From assembly GCA_963783175.1 (NCBI GenBank), contig CAWANG010000051.1, positions 62,001 to 126,000 on the forward strand: a stretch of 64,000 nt of DNA, read 5' to 3'. The first letter of the stretch is position 1; the number at the start of each line of letters is the position of its first letter. The notes beneath the pieces are model-generated. The model ran no database searches and was not told the DNA's origin. It was given only the letters and a program-made list of their open reading frames with translations. Below, piece after piece: positions 48,082-57,854 of this stretch. Source of the DNA: Roseiarcus sp963783175. GTDB taxonomy: Bacteria; Pseudomonadota; Alphaproteobacteria; Rhizobiales; Beijerinckiaceae. The position numbers and the translations under genes are program-made.

Positions 48082-49140
48082 GTGAATATCGATCAGACAG
48101 CGCAAACGACGAGCGTCTCAACTCGCTTCGTCGCCATGTGTCTCTCGCGTGAGGCGGGCGGCGGATTCGAGGTGCGCGAAGTCTCGCGTCGCGTTCCTGC
48201 CGCCGATGAAATTGAGATTGTGGTCGAGGCCGCCTCGGTCAATTTGATCGACGTGCGCCGCGCCGGCGGCTACGGCCGGCGGCTGCTTTCGCTCGTGGGA
48301 GCCTCACGATTTCCGATGACGCTTGGCAATGACTTTGCGGGAACGATCGTCGCCGCCGGGAAAGGGTGCGAACAAACTTTCGCGGTCGGAGATCGCGTTT
48401 TCGGAGTCAAGCCCGTTTCCCGGGACGGCTCGCATACCTCCCATCTTCTCGTGAAGGGCGCCTGTGCGCGGAAAGCGCCGCCGAGCGGAAAGATCCAGGA
48501 TCTGGCTGCGCTGCCGTATTCCTTCGTGACATGTGGCTAGCGGCGAAGGCGGCCGGGCTAACCCGCGACAATGTGCGGGGAAAGACTGTTCTCGTACATG
48601 GAGCGGCCGGCGGTTTAGGAACGTTGGCCTTGCAGACCCTGTCGGCATGGGGAGCGAAAGTAACCGCCATCGCCAAGGCGACCGACCTCCCTGCTTGCTA
48701 CGCCGCCGGCGCGACCGAAGCGATCGACTGCAACCAAAATCCATTCGCGACCTCGAGGGGCGCGTTCGACGCTACGCTCAACTTCGCCACATGGAACGAC
48801 GAGTTAAAGTTGCTGTGCTGTCTGCGGCAGGGCGCGCTCGGCCACGCGACGACCGTTCATCCATTGATTCAAAACTTCGACGAATTGGGTTGGATCGGCG
48901 GCGTCGTCCGGACGACGACGCAAAAAAGGCGGATGCGGGCGATTTTGCCGAACGGGACGCGCCATTGCGCATGGGTTTTTGTTCAAGACGGAGGCGGAAG
49001 CGCTTTCCGAAATGGCTCGGCTCGTCGAGCAAGGACGGCTCTCTCTTCCGATCGGGATTAAGCGCCCGCTTCGCGACATTCATGCCGCCTTCGATCATGT
49101 TCGACTTCACGAGCGCGGACGGGCGCTCGTAGTCCTATGA
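48082..49140 (+). pseudogene. MDR-type oxidoreductase with two frameshifts
   Basis: An alcohol dehydrogenase/quinone reductase-like protein of about 350 residues. The catalytic fold (FEVREVSRRVPAADEIEI, NDFAGTIVAAGKG) stops near 48530, the NAD(P) site VLVHGAAGGLGTLALQ follows in another frame, and the C-terminus (EAEALSEMARLVEQGRLSLP) in a third, after a shift near 48970, ending at 49140. It follows the CoA-ligase remnant directly, so monooxygenase, ligase and reductase probably formed one catabolic operon under copy b of the operator. Confidence 0.7.
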
Positions 49141-49665
49141 TCCCTGACCGCTGACCGCCGTCGAGGCTTCTCACGGAGCCCGATCAGGGGTTCGGCAAGC
49201 CGTTGGCGCGGTCCGGTGCCTCTCAGCAATGGCGCGGAAAAGTATGCCCCCCCTCCGACGGCGCGGGCGCCCCGGCACAACTGCGACGGCTGCGACTCCT
49301 GCGTCATAATGCCGCGCATTAGGCGTATCGCGGGCCGTCATCGCAATCCTCATCAGAAGGCAGGAGCGGTTTTTTTGAGGCGCTTGGAGACGATTCCTCT
49401 CGCGCGCGCTGAAGATTTTCGTCTCGACCGGAGCAAATCAAACGGCTCCCATCCTAATCTGAACGTAAATGTCATATTGACTTTCTAGTCAATTTGTTTC
49501 TAAAGCAACGGGCGCAGGCCGGCGCAGCCCTTAGGTGACTGCAAAGCTACCCGCAAGGAAGCGAGATCCGCCAAGTTGATTCAGGTCAAGGAAGATAGCG
49601 GCGCCTGCGCTCCAATCACTTGAGTAGCAAGGCGCGCCAAGTCTACGACAAAAGGCGACGTAACG
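49141..49665. other. Intergenic region before the exporter
   Basis: 525 nt without a supported gene. Besides the operator at 49477-49492 it holds a T tract at 49371-49377, which may mark the end of transcription from the left. No RNA gene seen. Confidence 0.45.
49477..49492. promoter_or_regulatory. TetR-type operator, copy c (perfect palindrome)
   Basis: TTGACT-TTCT-AGTCAA, a perfect 6-4-6 palindrome preceded by TCATA as in copy b and followed by TTTG as in copy a. It lies 174 nt before the HlyD-like start. The TTGACT half would also serve as a -35 element, so binding would block transcription. Confidence 0.65.
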
Positions 49666-50679
49666 ATGAAGCGCTTCGGAAAGCTGCTGATTGCAGGGGT
49701 GGTGGTCCTCGCAGCCGCTGGCGCCGGTTATTACGCGTGGCTGAAGCTCAAGCCGCCGGGCTTGCCTGAGGGCATCGTTAGCATCAACGGCCGGGTTGAA
49801 GCGACGCAGGTCGATATCTCGACGAAGATACCCGGCCGCGTCATCGAGATTGTCCCGCATGAGGGCGACCTGGTTTCTCCCGGCGAGGTGGTCGCCCGGA
49901 TCGATACCCCTGAAACCGGCGCCCAGCTGCATCAGGCGCAGGCGTCGGCCGAACTCGCTCGCCAGACGCTCGTTACCCGCCAGGCCGCGGTCGCAAGCGA
50001 CGAAGCTCAATTGGAATTTGCGAACGAGGAGCTGCGACGCACCACGACGCTCGTCAACAAGGGCTGGTCAACCCACGAGATTCTCGACCAGCGCAATCAG
50101 CAACTGAAGAGCGCAGACGCGGCGCTCAAGGCGGCCCAGTCGCAGGTCGACGAAGCCCGCGCGGCTGTCAAGACCGCAGACGCCAGAGTTGAAGAGCTCC
50201 AGGCGGTGATTGACGACTCAACCATCAAGTCGCCGGTTCAAGGCCGGTTGCAGTATCGCCTAGTCGAGCCGGGGGCGGTGCTTCCGCCAGGCGGCAAGAT
50301 CGCAACGGTGATCGATCTTGCGGACGTCTACACGACCGTATTCCTTCCCGCGCAGCAGGCTGGCAGGCTCAAAGTCGGGAGTGACCCCGACGCCTCGCGC
50401 CTCGTCGTGGACGCCTACCCGGAATACGTTTTCCCCGCCTCGGTCTCGTTCGTGGCGCCTGAGTCGCAATTCACCCCCAAGACGGTCGAAGTCCAATCGG
50501 AACGCGAGCAGCTTGTCTTTCGTGTCAAGCTGCAAAAGCCGCCCGGCGTTCTCAAAGGCATGGAGGAGCAGATCAAGTCGGGCATGCGGGCTGTCGCCTA
50601 TGTGAGGCTCGATCCTACAGTCGAATGGCCTTCCGAGCTGGCGGTCAAGCTGCCGCCCTCCGAGCAGGCCGGCCAATAG
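49666..50679 (+). CDS. HlyD-family membrane fusion protein
   Basis: A 337-residue periplasmic adaptor: one N-terminal membrane segment (LLIAGVVVLAAAGAGYYAWL), a barrel-sandwich half (GRVEATQVDISTKIPGRVIE), a long coiled-coil hairpin (about 85-190; DAALKAAQSQVDEARAA) and the second half (STIKSPVQGRLQYRLVEPGA). It starts an intact three-gene exporter operon with the ABC ATPase and permease that follow 12 nt and then 0 nt apart. Copy c of the operator suggests TetR control. Confidence 0.88.
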   Translation: MKRFGKLLIAGVVVLAAAGAGYYAWLKLKPPGLPEGIVSINGRVEATQVDISTKIPGRVIEIVPHEGDLVSPGEVVARIDTPETGAQLHQAQASAELARQTLVTRQAAVASDEAQLEFANEELRRTTTLVNKGWSTHEILDQRNQQLKSADAALKAAQSQVDEARAAVKTADARVEELQAVIDDSTIKSPVQGRLQYRLVEPGAVLPPGGKIATVIDLADVYTTVFLPAQQAGRLKVGSDPDASRLVVDAYPEYVFPASVSFVAPESQFTPKTVEVQSEREQLVFRVKLQKPPGVLKGMEEQIKSGMRAVAYVRLDPTVEWPSELAVKLPPSEQAGQ

Positions 50680-50691
50680 GCCGCCGCGACG

Positions 50692-53469
50692 ATGACTGTG
50701 CTCCTCGAGACGGAAAGGCGGCAGGATGTCGCCGCGGTCGCCGCCTCGCTTACGGGCGTGACGCATTGCTACGGCAAGACGGTCGCGCTCGACAACGTCA
50801 CGCTTGCGATCCCGGCGGGCCGGATGACCGGACTCATCGGTCCGGACGGCGTCGGCAAATCGACTTTGCTGGGGCTGATCGCCGGCGTGCGCAAGATTCA
50901 GATAGGCGACGTGAAGGCGTTGGGGGGCGACCTGAGGGACGCCGCGTTCCGGCAGGACTGCTTCGCCCGCATCGCCTATATGCCGCAAGGCCTCGGGCGC
51001 AACCTTTACCCTACGCTCAGCGTGTTCGAGAATCTCGACTTCATCGGTCGCTTGTTCGGCCAGGGCGAGGCGGAGCGGAAGGCGCGCATCGACGATCTGA
51101 CGCGGTCGACGGGCCTCGACCCTTTCCTCGCGCGCCCCGCCGGAAAACTCTCGGGCGGCATGAAGCAGAAGCTGTCGCTCTGCTGCTCACTGATCCACGA
51201 TCCGGATCTCCTCATCCTCGACGAGCCGACGACCGGCGTCGACCCGCTCTCGCGGCGGCAGTTCTGGGAGCTGATCGACCGCATTCGTGCGCGCCGGCCG
51301 CAAATGAGCGTGGTGGTCGCGACGGCCTACATGGACGAGGCGGAGCAGTATGCCTGGCTCGCGGCCATGGACGGGGGCCATGTGATCGCGATGGGCTCGC
51401 CGGCGGAGATCAAGGACCGCACCGGCGCCAAAGACCTCGAGTCGGCGTTCATCTCGCTCCTGCCCGAAGAAAAGCGCAAGGGCCACAAGGCGATCGAGAT
51501 TCCGCCACTGAAGCATGATGGCGGAATGCCGGCGATCGAAGCTGACGGGCTCACCAAGCAGTTCGGCGCGTTCACCGCAGTCGATCATGTGAGCTTTCGC
51601 ATCGGGAAGGGCGAGATCTTCGGGTTTCTCGGCTCGAATGGCTGCGGCAAGTCCACGACCATGAAAATGCTGACCGGACTTCTGCCGCCGACCTCAGGCA
51701 CGGCCAAGCTATTCGGCGAGCCGGTGAGCGGCGAGGAAGACATGGAGATGCGCCGGCGCGTCGGCTACATGTCGCAGGCGTTTTCGCTCTATGGCGAGCT
51801 CTCGGTCCGGAAGAACCTCGAGCTCCACGCCAAGCTCTTTGATCTCCCCGTCGCCGAGCGCGGCAAGCGCGTCGACGAGATGCTTGACCGGTTCGGGCTC
51901 AAGGAGGTGGCGGACGTCGAGCCGGAAAGCCTGCCGCTCGGCATCCGTCAGCGCCTGCAATTGGCGGTGGCCATCCAGCACCGCCCCGAGATGCTGATCC
52001 TGGACGAGCCGACGTCCGGCGTCGATCCGGTCGCCCGCGACCAGTTCTGGGAATACCTGATCGCCCTCTCCCGCGACGACGGGGTGACGATTTTTCTTTC
52101 CACCCACTTCATGAACGAGGCGATGCGCTGCGACCGCATCTCGCTCATGCACTCCGGCAAGGTCCTGGCCGCGGGCATGCCCCCCGAGCTGATCGAAGCC
52201 CGGCACGCCAAATCGCTCGAGGAGGCGTTCATCGGCTTTCTCGAGGACGCGGCCGGCTTGGCCCCTAAGGAAAAGAAATCCACCGAACCGGAGCCCGCGC
52301 CAGAGGCGAAGGTCTCCGCGCCGCCGAAGGTGAGCGTGAGCGGCTTCAGCATTGGCCGGCTCTGGGCCTACGCGCGCCGGGAAGCGGTGGAGATCATGCG
52401 CGACCCGGTGCGGATAACCTTCGCGATTATAAATCCCATCATCCTGATGTTCGCGATCGGCTATGGCATCTCGTTCGACGTCGAGCATCTGCGCTGGGCG
52501 GCTTTCGATCAGGACCGCTCGCTCGAGAGTCGGCAGTTCCTGGACAGCTTCGAAAACCGGAAGTACTTCGACCGTAAGCCCAACCTCGCAGCCGCCGATC
52601 AGATCGTATCCGGGCTGCGCAGTGGCGAGCTAAAATTCGCCGTCGAGGTCCCGACAAGCTTTGGGCACGACCTGATCACCCAACAGACGCCCGAGATTGG
52701 CGCCTGGATCAGCGGCGACATGCCGTTCCGGGCTGAGACGACGCGCAGCTATCTTGGCGGCGTGATGCAAAGCTACCTCGCCGATTTGTCGGCGCGGCTT
52801 ACCGGCAAGCCCTCGTCGTTTTCGCTGGTCAATATCGAGGAGCGCTACCGCTACAATCAGTCGTTCAAGAGCATCTATTCCGAAGTGCCCAGCACGATCA
52901 TGGTGATGCTCATCCTCATTCCTGCGATCATGACGGCGCTTGGCGTTGTGCGCGAGGTGGAGACTGGCTCGATCGCAAATTTCCGCTCGACTCCGGTGAC
53001 GCGCTTCGAATTTCTGCTCGGCAAGCAGCTTCCCTATGTGGTCATCGGCCTCTCGAGCTTCGCTACGCTCGTTCTCCTGGCGATCTTCGTGTTCGGCGTG
53101 CCGGTCAAGGGCTCCTGGGCGGCTCTGATCGCCGGCGGACTCCTCTGCATACTCGCGGCGACGGGGTTCGGCCTTTTGGTTTCGACCTTCGTTAAGACAC
53201 AGGTGGCCGCGATATTCGGCACGACCTGCATTGCGCTCATTCCCACGGCCAGCTTCTCCGGCCTGCTCGTTCCGGTCTCGTCCCTCTCGGGCGCCGGGCG
53301 CGCCATCGGTCTCGCGTTCCCGGCCTCATGGTTCCAGCAGATCAGCGTCGGCGCCTTCACCAAGGGACTTGGGTTTGCAGAGCTTTGGCCCAATCACCTG
53401 GCGCTTGCCGGGTTCACCGTCCTTTACATCGGCGTGGCGGCGCTCGTGCTCCGGAAACAGGAGGCCTGA
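50692..53469 (+). CDS. RbbA-like ABC transporter: two ATPase domains plus permease
   Basis: A 925-residue fusion. First ABC domain: GPDGVGKSTLL (Walker A), LSGGMKQKLSL (signature), LLILDEPTTGVDP. Second domain: GSNGCGKSTTM, LPLGIRQRLQL (a degenerate signature), MLILDEPTSGVDP. Residues from about 560 form an ABC-2 permease with six predicted membrane segments (ITFAIINPIILMFAIGYG onward). This layout is that of RbbA/YhiH; here its HlyD and permease neighbours point to drug or lipid export rather than ribosome function. Operon position as noted for the adaptor. Confidence 0.88.
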   Translation: MTVLLETERRQDVAAVAASLTGVTHCYGKTVALDNVTLAIPAGRMTGLIGPDGVGKSTLLGLIAGVRKIQIGDVKALGGDLRDAAFRQDCFARIAYMPQGLGRNLYPTLSVFENLDFIGRLFGQGEAERKARIDDLTRSTGLDPFLARPAGKLSGGMKQKLSLCCSLIHDPDLLILDEPTTGVDPLSRRQFWELIDRIRARRPQMSVVVATAYMDEAEQYAWLAAMDGGHVIAMGSPAEIKDRTGAKDLESAFISLLPEEKRKGHKAIEIPPLKHDGGMPAIEADGLTKQFGAFTAVDHVSFRIGKGEIFGFLGSNGCGKSTTMKMLTGLLPPTSGTAKLFGEPVSGEEDMEMRRRVGYMSQAFSLYGELSVRKNLELHAKLFDLPVAERGKRVDEMLDRFGLKEVADVEPESLPLGIRQRLQLAVAIQHRPEMLILDEPTSGVDPVARDQFWEYLIALSRDDGVTIFLSTHFMNEAMRCDRISLMHSGKVLAAGMPPELIEARHAKSLEEAFIGFLEDAAGLAPKEKKSTEPEPAPEAKVSAPPKVSVSGFSIGRLWAYARREAVEIMRDPVRITFAIINPIILMFAIGYGISFDVEHLRWAAFDQDRSLESRQFLDSFENRKYFDRKPNLAAADQIVSGLRSGELKFAVEVPTSFGHDLITQQTPEIGAWISGDMPFRAETTRSYLGGVMQSYLADLSARLTGKPSSFSLVNIEERYRYNQSFKSIYSEVPSTIMVMLILIPAIMTALGVVREVETGSIANFRSTPVTRFEFLLGKQLPYVVIGLSSFATLVLLAIFVFGVPVKGSWAALIAGGLLCILAATGFGLLVSTFVKTQVAAIFGTTCIALIPTASFSGLLVPVSSLSGAGRAIGLAFPASWFQQISVGAFTKGLGFAELWPNHLALAGFTVLYIGVAALVLRKQEA

Positions 53470-54618
53470 GTGCTCAGGAAACTGCTGCATATCCTCGCAC
53501 TCGGGTTGAAGGAGCTCAACAGTATCCGCGCCGACCCGATCCTCCTGGCGCTGACAGTCTATACCTTCAGTTACGCGGTCTACGCCGTGGCCACCGGGGC
53601 CAAGACCGAGGTCGATCACGTATCCACCGCCATTGTCGATGAGGACCGTTCCGAGCTTTCCCAGCTGATTCAGCAATCAATTCTTCCGCCTTTCTTCCGA
53701 CCCCCCGTCGAAATCCCGGCGACGGAAATCGGTCCGTCGATGGACGCCGGCCGTTACGTGTTCGTGATCGAGATCCCGCCCAAGTTCGAGCAGGACGTCA
53801 TTTCGATGCGCTATCCCAGCATCCAGATCAACATGGATGCGACGGCGGTCGCTCAAGCCGGCAACGGCGGCGCCTATCTGCAGCAGATCATCAATCAAGT
53901 GGTCCAGACCTATGCCACGCGTGCTGCCGGAACTCCGACGACGCCCAGCGGAACTGAAGTTCAGCCCCTCAACTTCACCGTTCGCGTCATGTTCAATCCT
54001 AATCTCAAGTCGGAGTGGTTCAATTCGGTGATGCAGGTGATCAACAACATCACCATGCTCTCGGTGATCCTGACCGGCGCCGCGCTCATTCGGGAGCGCG
54101 AGCACGGGACGATCGAGCATCTCCTGGCGATGCCGGTCGCGCCGAGCGAGATCATGCTCTCGAAGATTTGGGCGAACGGGCTGGTGATCCTGGTCGCGGC
54201 GTACCTCTCAGTGAAACTGATCGTACAAGTGTGGCTCGAGGTCCCCATCGCCGGCTCGCTCGGTCTGTTCATGTTCGGCGCTGTCGTTTACGCGTTTTCA
54301 GTCACGTCGATGGGCATTCTTCTTGCAACGTTCACGACCTCGATGGGACAGTTCGGGCTCCTGGTGATCCCCGTCCTCGTCATCCTGCAAATGCTGTCCG
54401 GCTCCGCGACGCCGATGGAGACCATGCCGGTTTGGCTGCAAGGAGCCATGCAAATCTTTCCCACGCCGCATTTCGTCAGCTTCTCCCAGGCCGTCCTCTA
54501 CCGGGCGGCCGGCCTCGATATCGTCTGGCCCGAGCTGCTCGTCATGGCGATCATCAGCGCGGTGTATTTCGTCATCTCTGGAGTCCGCTTCCGCAAGACG
54601 CTTGTCGTCCTTCAATAG
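53470..54618 (+). CDS. ABC-2 type permease (YhhJ-like)
   Basis: A 382-residue membrane protein: one N-terminal membrane segment, a large periplasmic domain (about 45-170), then five membrane segments (VILTGAALIREREHGTIEHLLAMP is the typical ABC-2 loop; LLVIPVLVILQMLSGSATPMET is the conserved end segment). It starts with GTG directly after the ATPase stop, so it is translationally coupled. It supplies the second half of the transport channel. Confidence 0.87.
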   Translation: MLRKLLHILALGLKELNSIRADPILLALTVYTFSYAVYAVATGAKTEVDHVSTAIVDEDRSELSQLIQQSILPPFFRPPVEIPATEIGPSMDAGRYVFVIEIPPKFEQDVISMRYPSIQINMDATAVAQAGNGGAYLQQIINQVVQTYATRAAGTPTTPSGTEVQPLNFTVRVMFNPNLKSEWFNSVMQVINNITMLSVILTGAALIREREHGTIEHLLAMPVAPSEIMLSKIWANGLVILVAAYLSVKLIVQVWLEVPIAGSLGLFMFGAVVYAFSVTSMGILLATFTTSMGQFGLLVIPVLVILQMLSGSATPMETMPVWLQGAMQIFPTPHFVSFSQAVLYRAAGLDIVWPELLVMAIISAVYFVISGVRFRKTLVVLQ

Positions 54619-54682
54619 GCGCGGCAGCTCACACGACCAAGGATATTCATGCCCGACAACATCCAGCGCGAGGCTTTTGACG

Positions 54683-56881
54683 ATGGACACGACACACACT
54701 GAGACCGACATCAAAGCTAAGAGTCAGTCCGCGATTGACGCCGCCGCGGAGTACTGGACGGATGCATGGCAGCGGAGCTTCCTAACCCTTGAGGCTCTGA
54801 ACGAGCGCGGGAACATTCATCTGGCGCAGGCGGCCAAGGAAGTACCCAATGTCCTGAACTTCGGTTCCGAGCTTGTCCTTGACGGGCGCAAACTTGAGCG
54901 CCCGGTCAACTATGGTCTCGTCAGCATTGTTCCACCCGACGGCGCGGCCACCGATCCCTTAAAACCGCCGATCGTCGTGGTCGACCCGCGTGCCGGTCAT
55001 GGGCCGGGCATCGGGGGCATGAAGCCGGACAGCGAGATCGGGGTCGCGATCCGCGCCGGCCACCCTTGCTATTTCATTGGTTTCTCGCCTGAGCCGATGC
55101 CAGGTCAGACGATCGAGGACGTCTGCCGCGCGGAAGCCCTCTTTATCGAAGAAGTGGCGCGCAGGCATCCAAAGGCCGAGGGTCGGCCGATCGTCATTGC
55201 CAATTGCCAGGCTGGCTGGCAGACGATGATGACAGCGGGGAGCCGCCCGGATTTGATGGGACCGATCCTGGTGGTCGGCTCGCCGCTCTCTTATTGGGCC
55301 GGGGTCCGCGGCAAGAACCCGATGCGATATCTCGGCGGCGTGCTCGGTGGAACCTGGCTCACCGCGCTTTCGGGAGACCTCGGCGCCGGCAAGTTCGACG
55401 GCGCGAACCTCGTGGCGAACTTCGAGCTCGGCAATCTCGCCAATACCTTCTGGACCAAGGAATACAACGTTTACTCAAAGGTCGACACGGAGAAGGAGCG
55501 TTTCCTGTCGTTCGAGACCTGGTGGGGCAGTCCGGTTCTCACCAACGCCGGCGAAATGCAATGGATCGTCGACAATCTGTTCGTCGGCAACAAGCTTTCC
55601 ACCGGCCAGATTCGCGCCTCCGACGGGCTCCGGATCGACCTCAGAAATATCAAGTCGCCAATCGTTTGCTTCTGTTCCTGGGGCGACAACATCACGCCGC
55701 CTCAACAGGCGCTCGACTGGATTCTCGACCTCTACGACCACGTCGATGAAATTGTCGCTAACGGCCAGACCATTGTTTACTCGCTGCACCACACGATCGG
55801 ACATCTCGGCATCTTTGTCTCCGGCAATGTCGCGTTGAAGGAACATCGTGAGTTCGTCTCGTGCATGGAGATGATCGAAGCCATGCCGCCGGGGCTTTAT
55901 GAAGCGACGATCGTCGAGGTCACGGACAAGACCGAAAACAGGCAGCTGATCGAGGGCAAGTATCTCTTCCGTCTCGAAGCCCGGACGCTCGACGACATCC
56001 GCGCTTTCGGCGTCAATAGCGCGGACGACGAGAAGCGCTTCGCCGCAGTCGCGCGCGTTTCGGAGGTCAATCTCGGCCTCTATAGCGCCTTCGTGCAACC
56101 GTGGGTCCGCGCCGTGACGACGGAGAAGATGGCCGAAGCGTTGCGTCAGTTGCATCCGCATCGATTCCGGTTCCGGATTTTCTCCGATGAGAACCCGTTC
56201 ATGGGGCCGGTCAAAGCGATCGCGGCCGAAGCGCGCCTGAACCGCAAGCCTGTGAGCCCCGACAACCCGTTCCTGGCGCTTGAGAAGGAAGCCTCAAATT
56301 GGATTACGACCTGTCTCGAGTCGATGGGCGAGTTTCGCGACGCAATGACGGAAGCGGCGTTCCTCAACGTCTATGGATCGCCGCTCATCCAGGCTGCAGC
56401 CGGCCTCATGGCCGAGCCGGACGTGGTTCCGCGTCACATTGAGCGCGATCTCGGCCGGGAGAGAGCTGCAGCCGAGCTCCGGAACGCGCTCGATCACCGG
56501 TATGAGGCAGGCGGCGCCGACGAAGGCGCGCTTCGCGCGTTGATCTACACCCGCAGGCCCGACGGCGCAGCTGACGAGCGCGGCTTTCGCATGCTGAAGA
56601 TTATTCGCGACACGAGAAAAGCAAACACACAGCTGACCCTTTCCCAGTTCAGGGAGATGGCAATAGAGCAACTTCAGCTCGTCCTGCTCGATGAAGAGCG
56701 CGCGATCTCGGCGCTGCCGAAGCTCCTCCATCCCGGCGAGCCTGGGTCCGATGCGGCGCTGGACGCCCTGCGGGCGCTCCTGGTTGCGCCGGGACCTCTG
56801 ACCAAGGAGGAAAAGAGCCGTGTCATCCGGGTCGAGAAGGTACTCGGCGTCAAACTCGTAAATGCTCAGGCGAGGAGCTGA
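54683..56881 (+). CDS. DUF3141 protein, PHA synthase-like alpha/beta hydrolase
   Basis: A 732-residue protein. The first half is an alpha/beta hydrolase fold like poly(3-hydroxyalkanoate) synthases; the nucleophile elbow reads IANCQAGWQT (Cys in place of Ser, as in PhaC), with CSWGDNITPP and HTIGHLGIF carrying the likely Asp and His. The second half is a helical DUF3141 domain of unknown role. The ATG at 54683 (MDTTHTETDIKAK) is used since earlier in-frame codons overlap the permease. It begins a tight operon with phosphotransacylase, FabI and acetate kinase, suggesting acyl-CoA or acyl-phosphate handling. Confidence 0.82.
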   Translation: MDTTHTETDIKAKSQSAIDAAAEYWTDAWQRSFLTLEALNERGNIHLAQAAKEVPNVLNFGSELVLDGRKLERPVNYGLVSIVPPDGAATDPLKPPIVVVDPRAGHGPGIGGMKPDSEIGVAIRAGHPCYFIGFSPEPMPGQTIEDVCRAEALFIEEVARRHPKAEGRPIVIANCQAGWQTMMTAGSRPDLMGPILVVGSPLSYWAGVRGKNPMRYLGGVLGGTWLTALSGDLGAGKFDGANLVANFELGNLANTFWTKEYNVYSKVDTEKERFLSFETWWGSPVLTNAGEMQWIVDNLFVGNKLSTGQIRASDGLRIDLRNIKSPIVCFCSWGDNITPPQQALDWILDLYDHVDEIVANGQTIVYSLHHTIGHLGIFVSGNVALKEHREFVSCMEMIEAMPPGLYEATIVEVTDKTENRQLIEGKYLFRLEARTLDDIRAFGVNSADDEKRFAAVARVSEVNLGLYSAFVQPWVRAVTTEKMAEALRQLHPHRFRFRIFSDENPFMGPVKAIAAEARLNRKPVSPDNPFLALEKEASNWITTCLESMGEFRDAMTEAAFLNVYGSPLIQAAAGLMAEPDVVPRHIERDLGRERAAAELRNALDHRYEAGGADEGALRALIYTRRPDGAADERGFRMLKIIRDTRKANTQLTLSQFREMAIEQLQLVLLDEERAISALPKLLHPGEPGSDAALDALRALLVAPGPLTKEEKSRVIRVEKVLGVKLVNAQARS

Positions 56882-56884
56882 ACG

Positions 56885-57841
56885 ATGGGCGAAGAGCCGA
56901 AGCCCGCAGGCGGCGAGAAATACAAGCGCCTGATCGCCGCTGCGCAGCGTCAGACGAGGATCAAGGTCGCCGTCGCGCACCCTTGCGACGAGGTCTCGCT
57001 GCGCGGAGCCATCGAAGCCCACAAACTCGGGTTGATCGAGCCAATCCTCGTCGCCCCGTTAGCGCGAGTCCGAAACGCCGCCGATGAGGCTCACCTCGAC
57101 CTCGGCGCATTCGAGTTTGTCGAATCGGCGCACAGCCATGATTCGGCAGCGAAAGCCGTCGGCCTCGTTACGTCCGGCCGGGTCGAGGCGCTGATGAAGG
57201 GCAGCCTCCACACAGACGAACTCATGGGTGCGGTAGTGGCGCGGGAAGGCGGCATTCGAACTGAGCGGCGGATCAGCCACTGTTTCATCATGGATGTGCC
57301 GGGACATCCGGAGCCGCTCATAATCACCGATGCGGCAGTCAATATCGCTCCGGATTTTGACGCCAAAGTCGACATCATTCAGAACGCCATCGATCTCGCG
57401 CATGCGATGGGCGCGCCAGAGGTGCGTATGGCGATCCTGAGCGCTATGGAGACGGTGACGGCGAAGGTGCCGTCGACGATAGAGGCCGCTGCCTTATGCA
57501 AAATGGCGGAGCGCGGTCAGATAACCGGGGCGCTGCTCGATGGGCCGCTCGCGCTCGACAATGCGATCAGTCCGGAGGCGGCGGCGATCAAGAAGATCGT
57601 ATCCCCTGTCGCCGGGCGTGCGAACGTGCTCGTCGTTCCTGATCTCGAAGCTGGCAATATGCTGGCCAAAAGCCTGTCGTTCCTAGCCGGGGCCGACGCC
57701 GCGGGAATTGTGCTCGGCGCGCGGGTGCCGATCATTCTGACCAGCCGGGCAGACTCGCTGCTGAGCCGCCTCGCGTCTTGCGCGGTCGCCGTCATGGTGG
57801 CGGCGGCGCGGCGGAAGGCAGCGGGTTCGCCCCTTCAGTGA
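56885..57841 (+). CDS. Phosphate acetyl/butyryltransferase family protein
   Basis: A 318-residue phosphotransacylase, converting acyl-CoA and phosphate to acyl-phosphate. It shows VAVAHPCDEVSL near the start, ALMKGSLHTDELM (about 98-110), RRISHCFIMDVPG and the C-terminal LVVPDLEAGNMLAKSL and GIVLGARVPIILTSRAD blocks of the family. Often annotated as bifunctional with enoyl-CoA hydratase, but the hydratase domain of longer forms is absent here. It starts three bases after the DUF3141 stop; with AckA downstream it would make ATP from acyl-CoA. Confidence 0.88.
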   Translation: MGEEPKPAGGEKYKRLIAAAQRQTRIKVAVAHPCDEVSLRGAIEAHKLGLIEPILVAPLARVRNAADEAHLDLGAFEFVESAHSHDSAAKAVGLVTSGRVEALMKGSLHTDELMGAVVAREGGIRTERRISHCFIMDVPGHPEPLIITDAAVNIAPDFDAKVDIIQNAIDLAHAMGAPEVRMAILSAMETVTAKVPSTIEAAALCKMAERGQITGALLDGPLALDNAISPEAAAIKKIVSPVAGRANVLVVPDLEAGNMLAKSLSFLAGADAAGIVLGARVPIILTSRADSLLSRLASCAVAVMVAAARRKAAGSPLQ

Positions 57842-57854
57842 AAGGTGCTCGAGG

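Noticed and set aside
9040..49140. Second copy of the tRNA-Tyr 3' end as right island boundary
   Set aside because: No convincing match found by eye; needs an exact computer search.
50260..50988. 242-codon minus-strand frame under the exporter genes
   Set aside because: Shadow of the HlyD and ATPase genes on the other strand.
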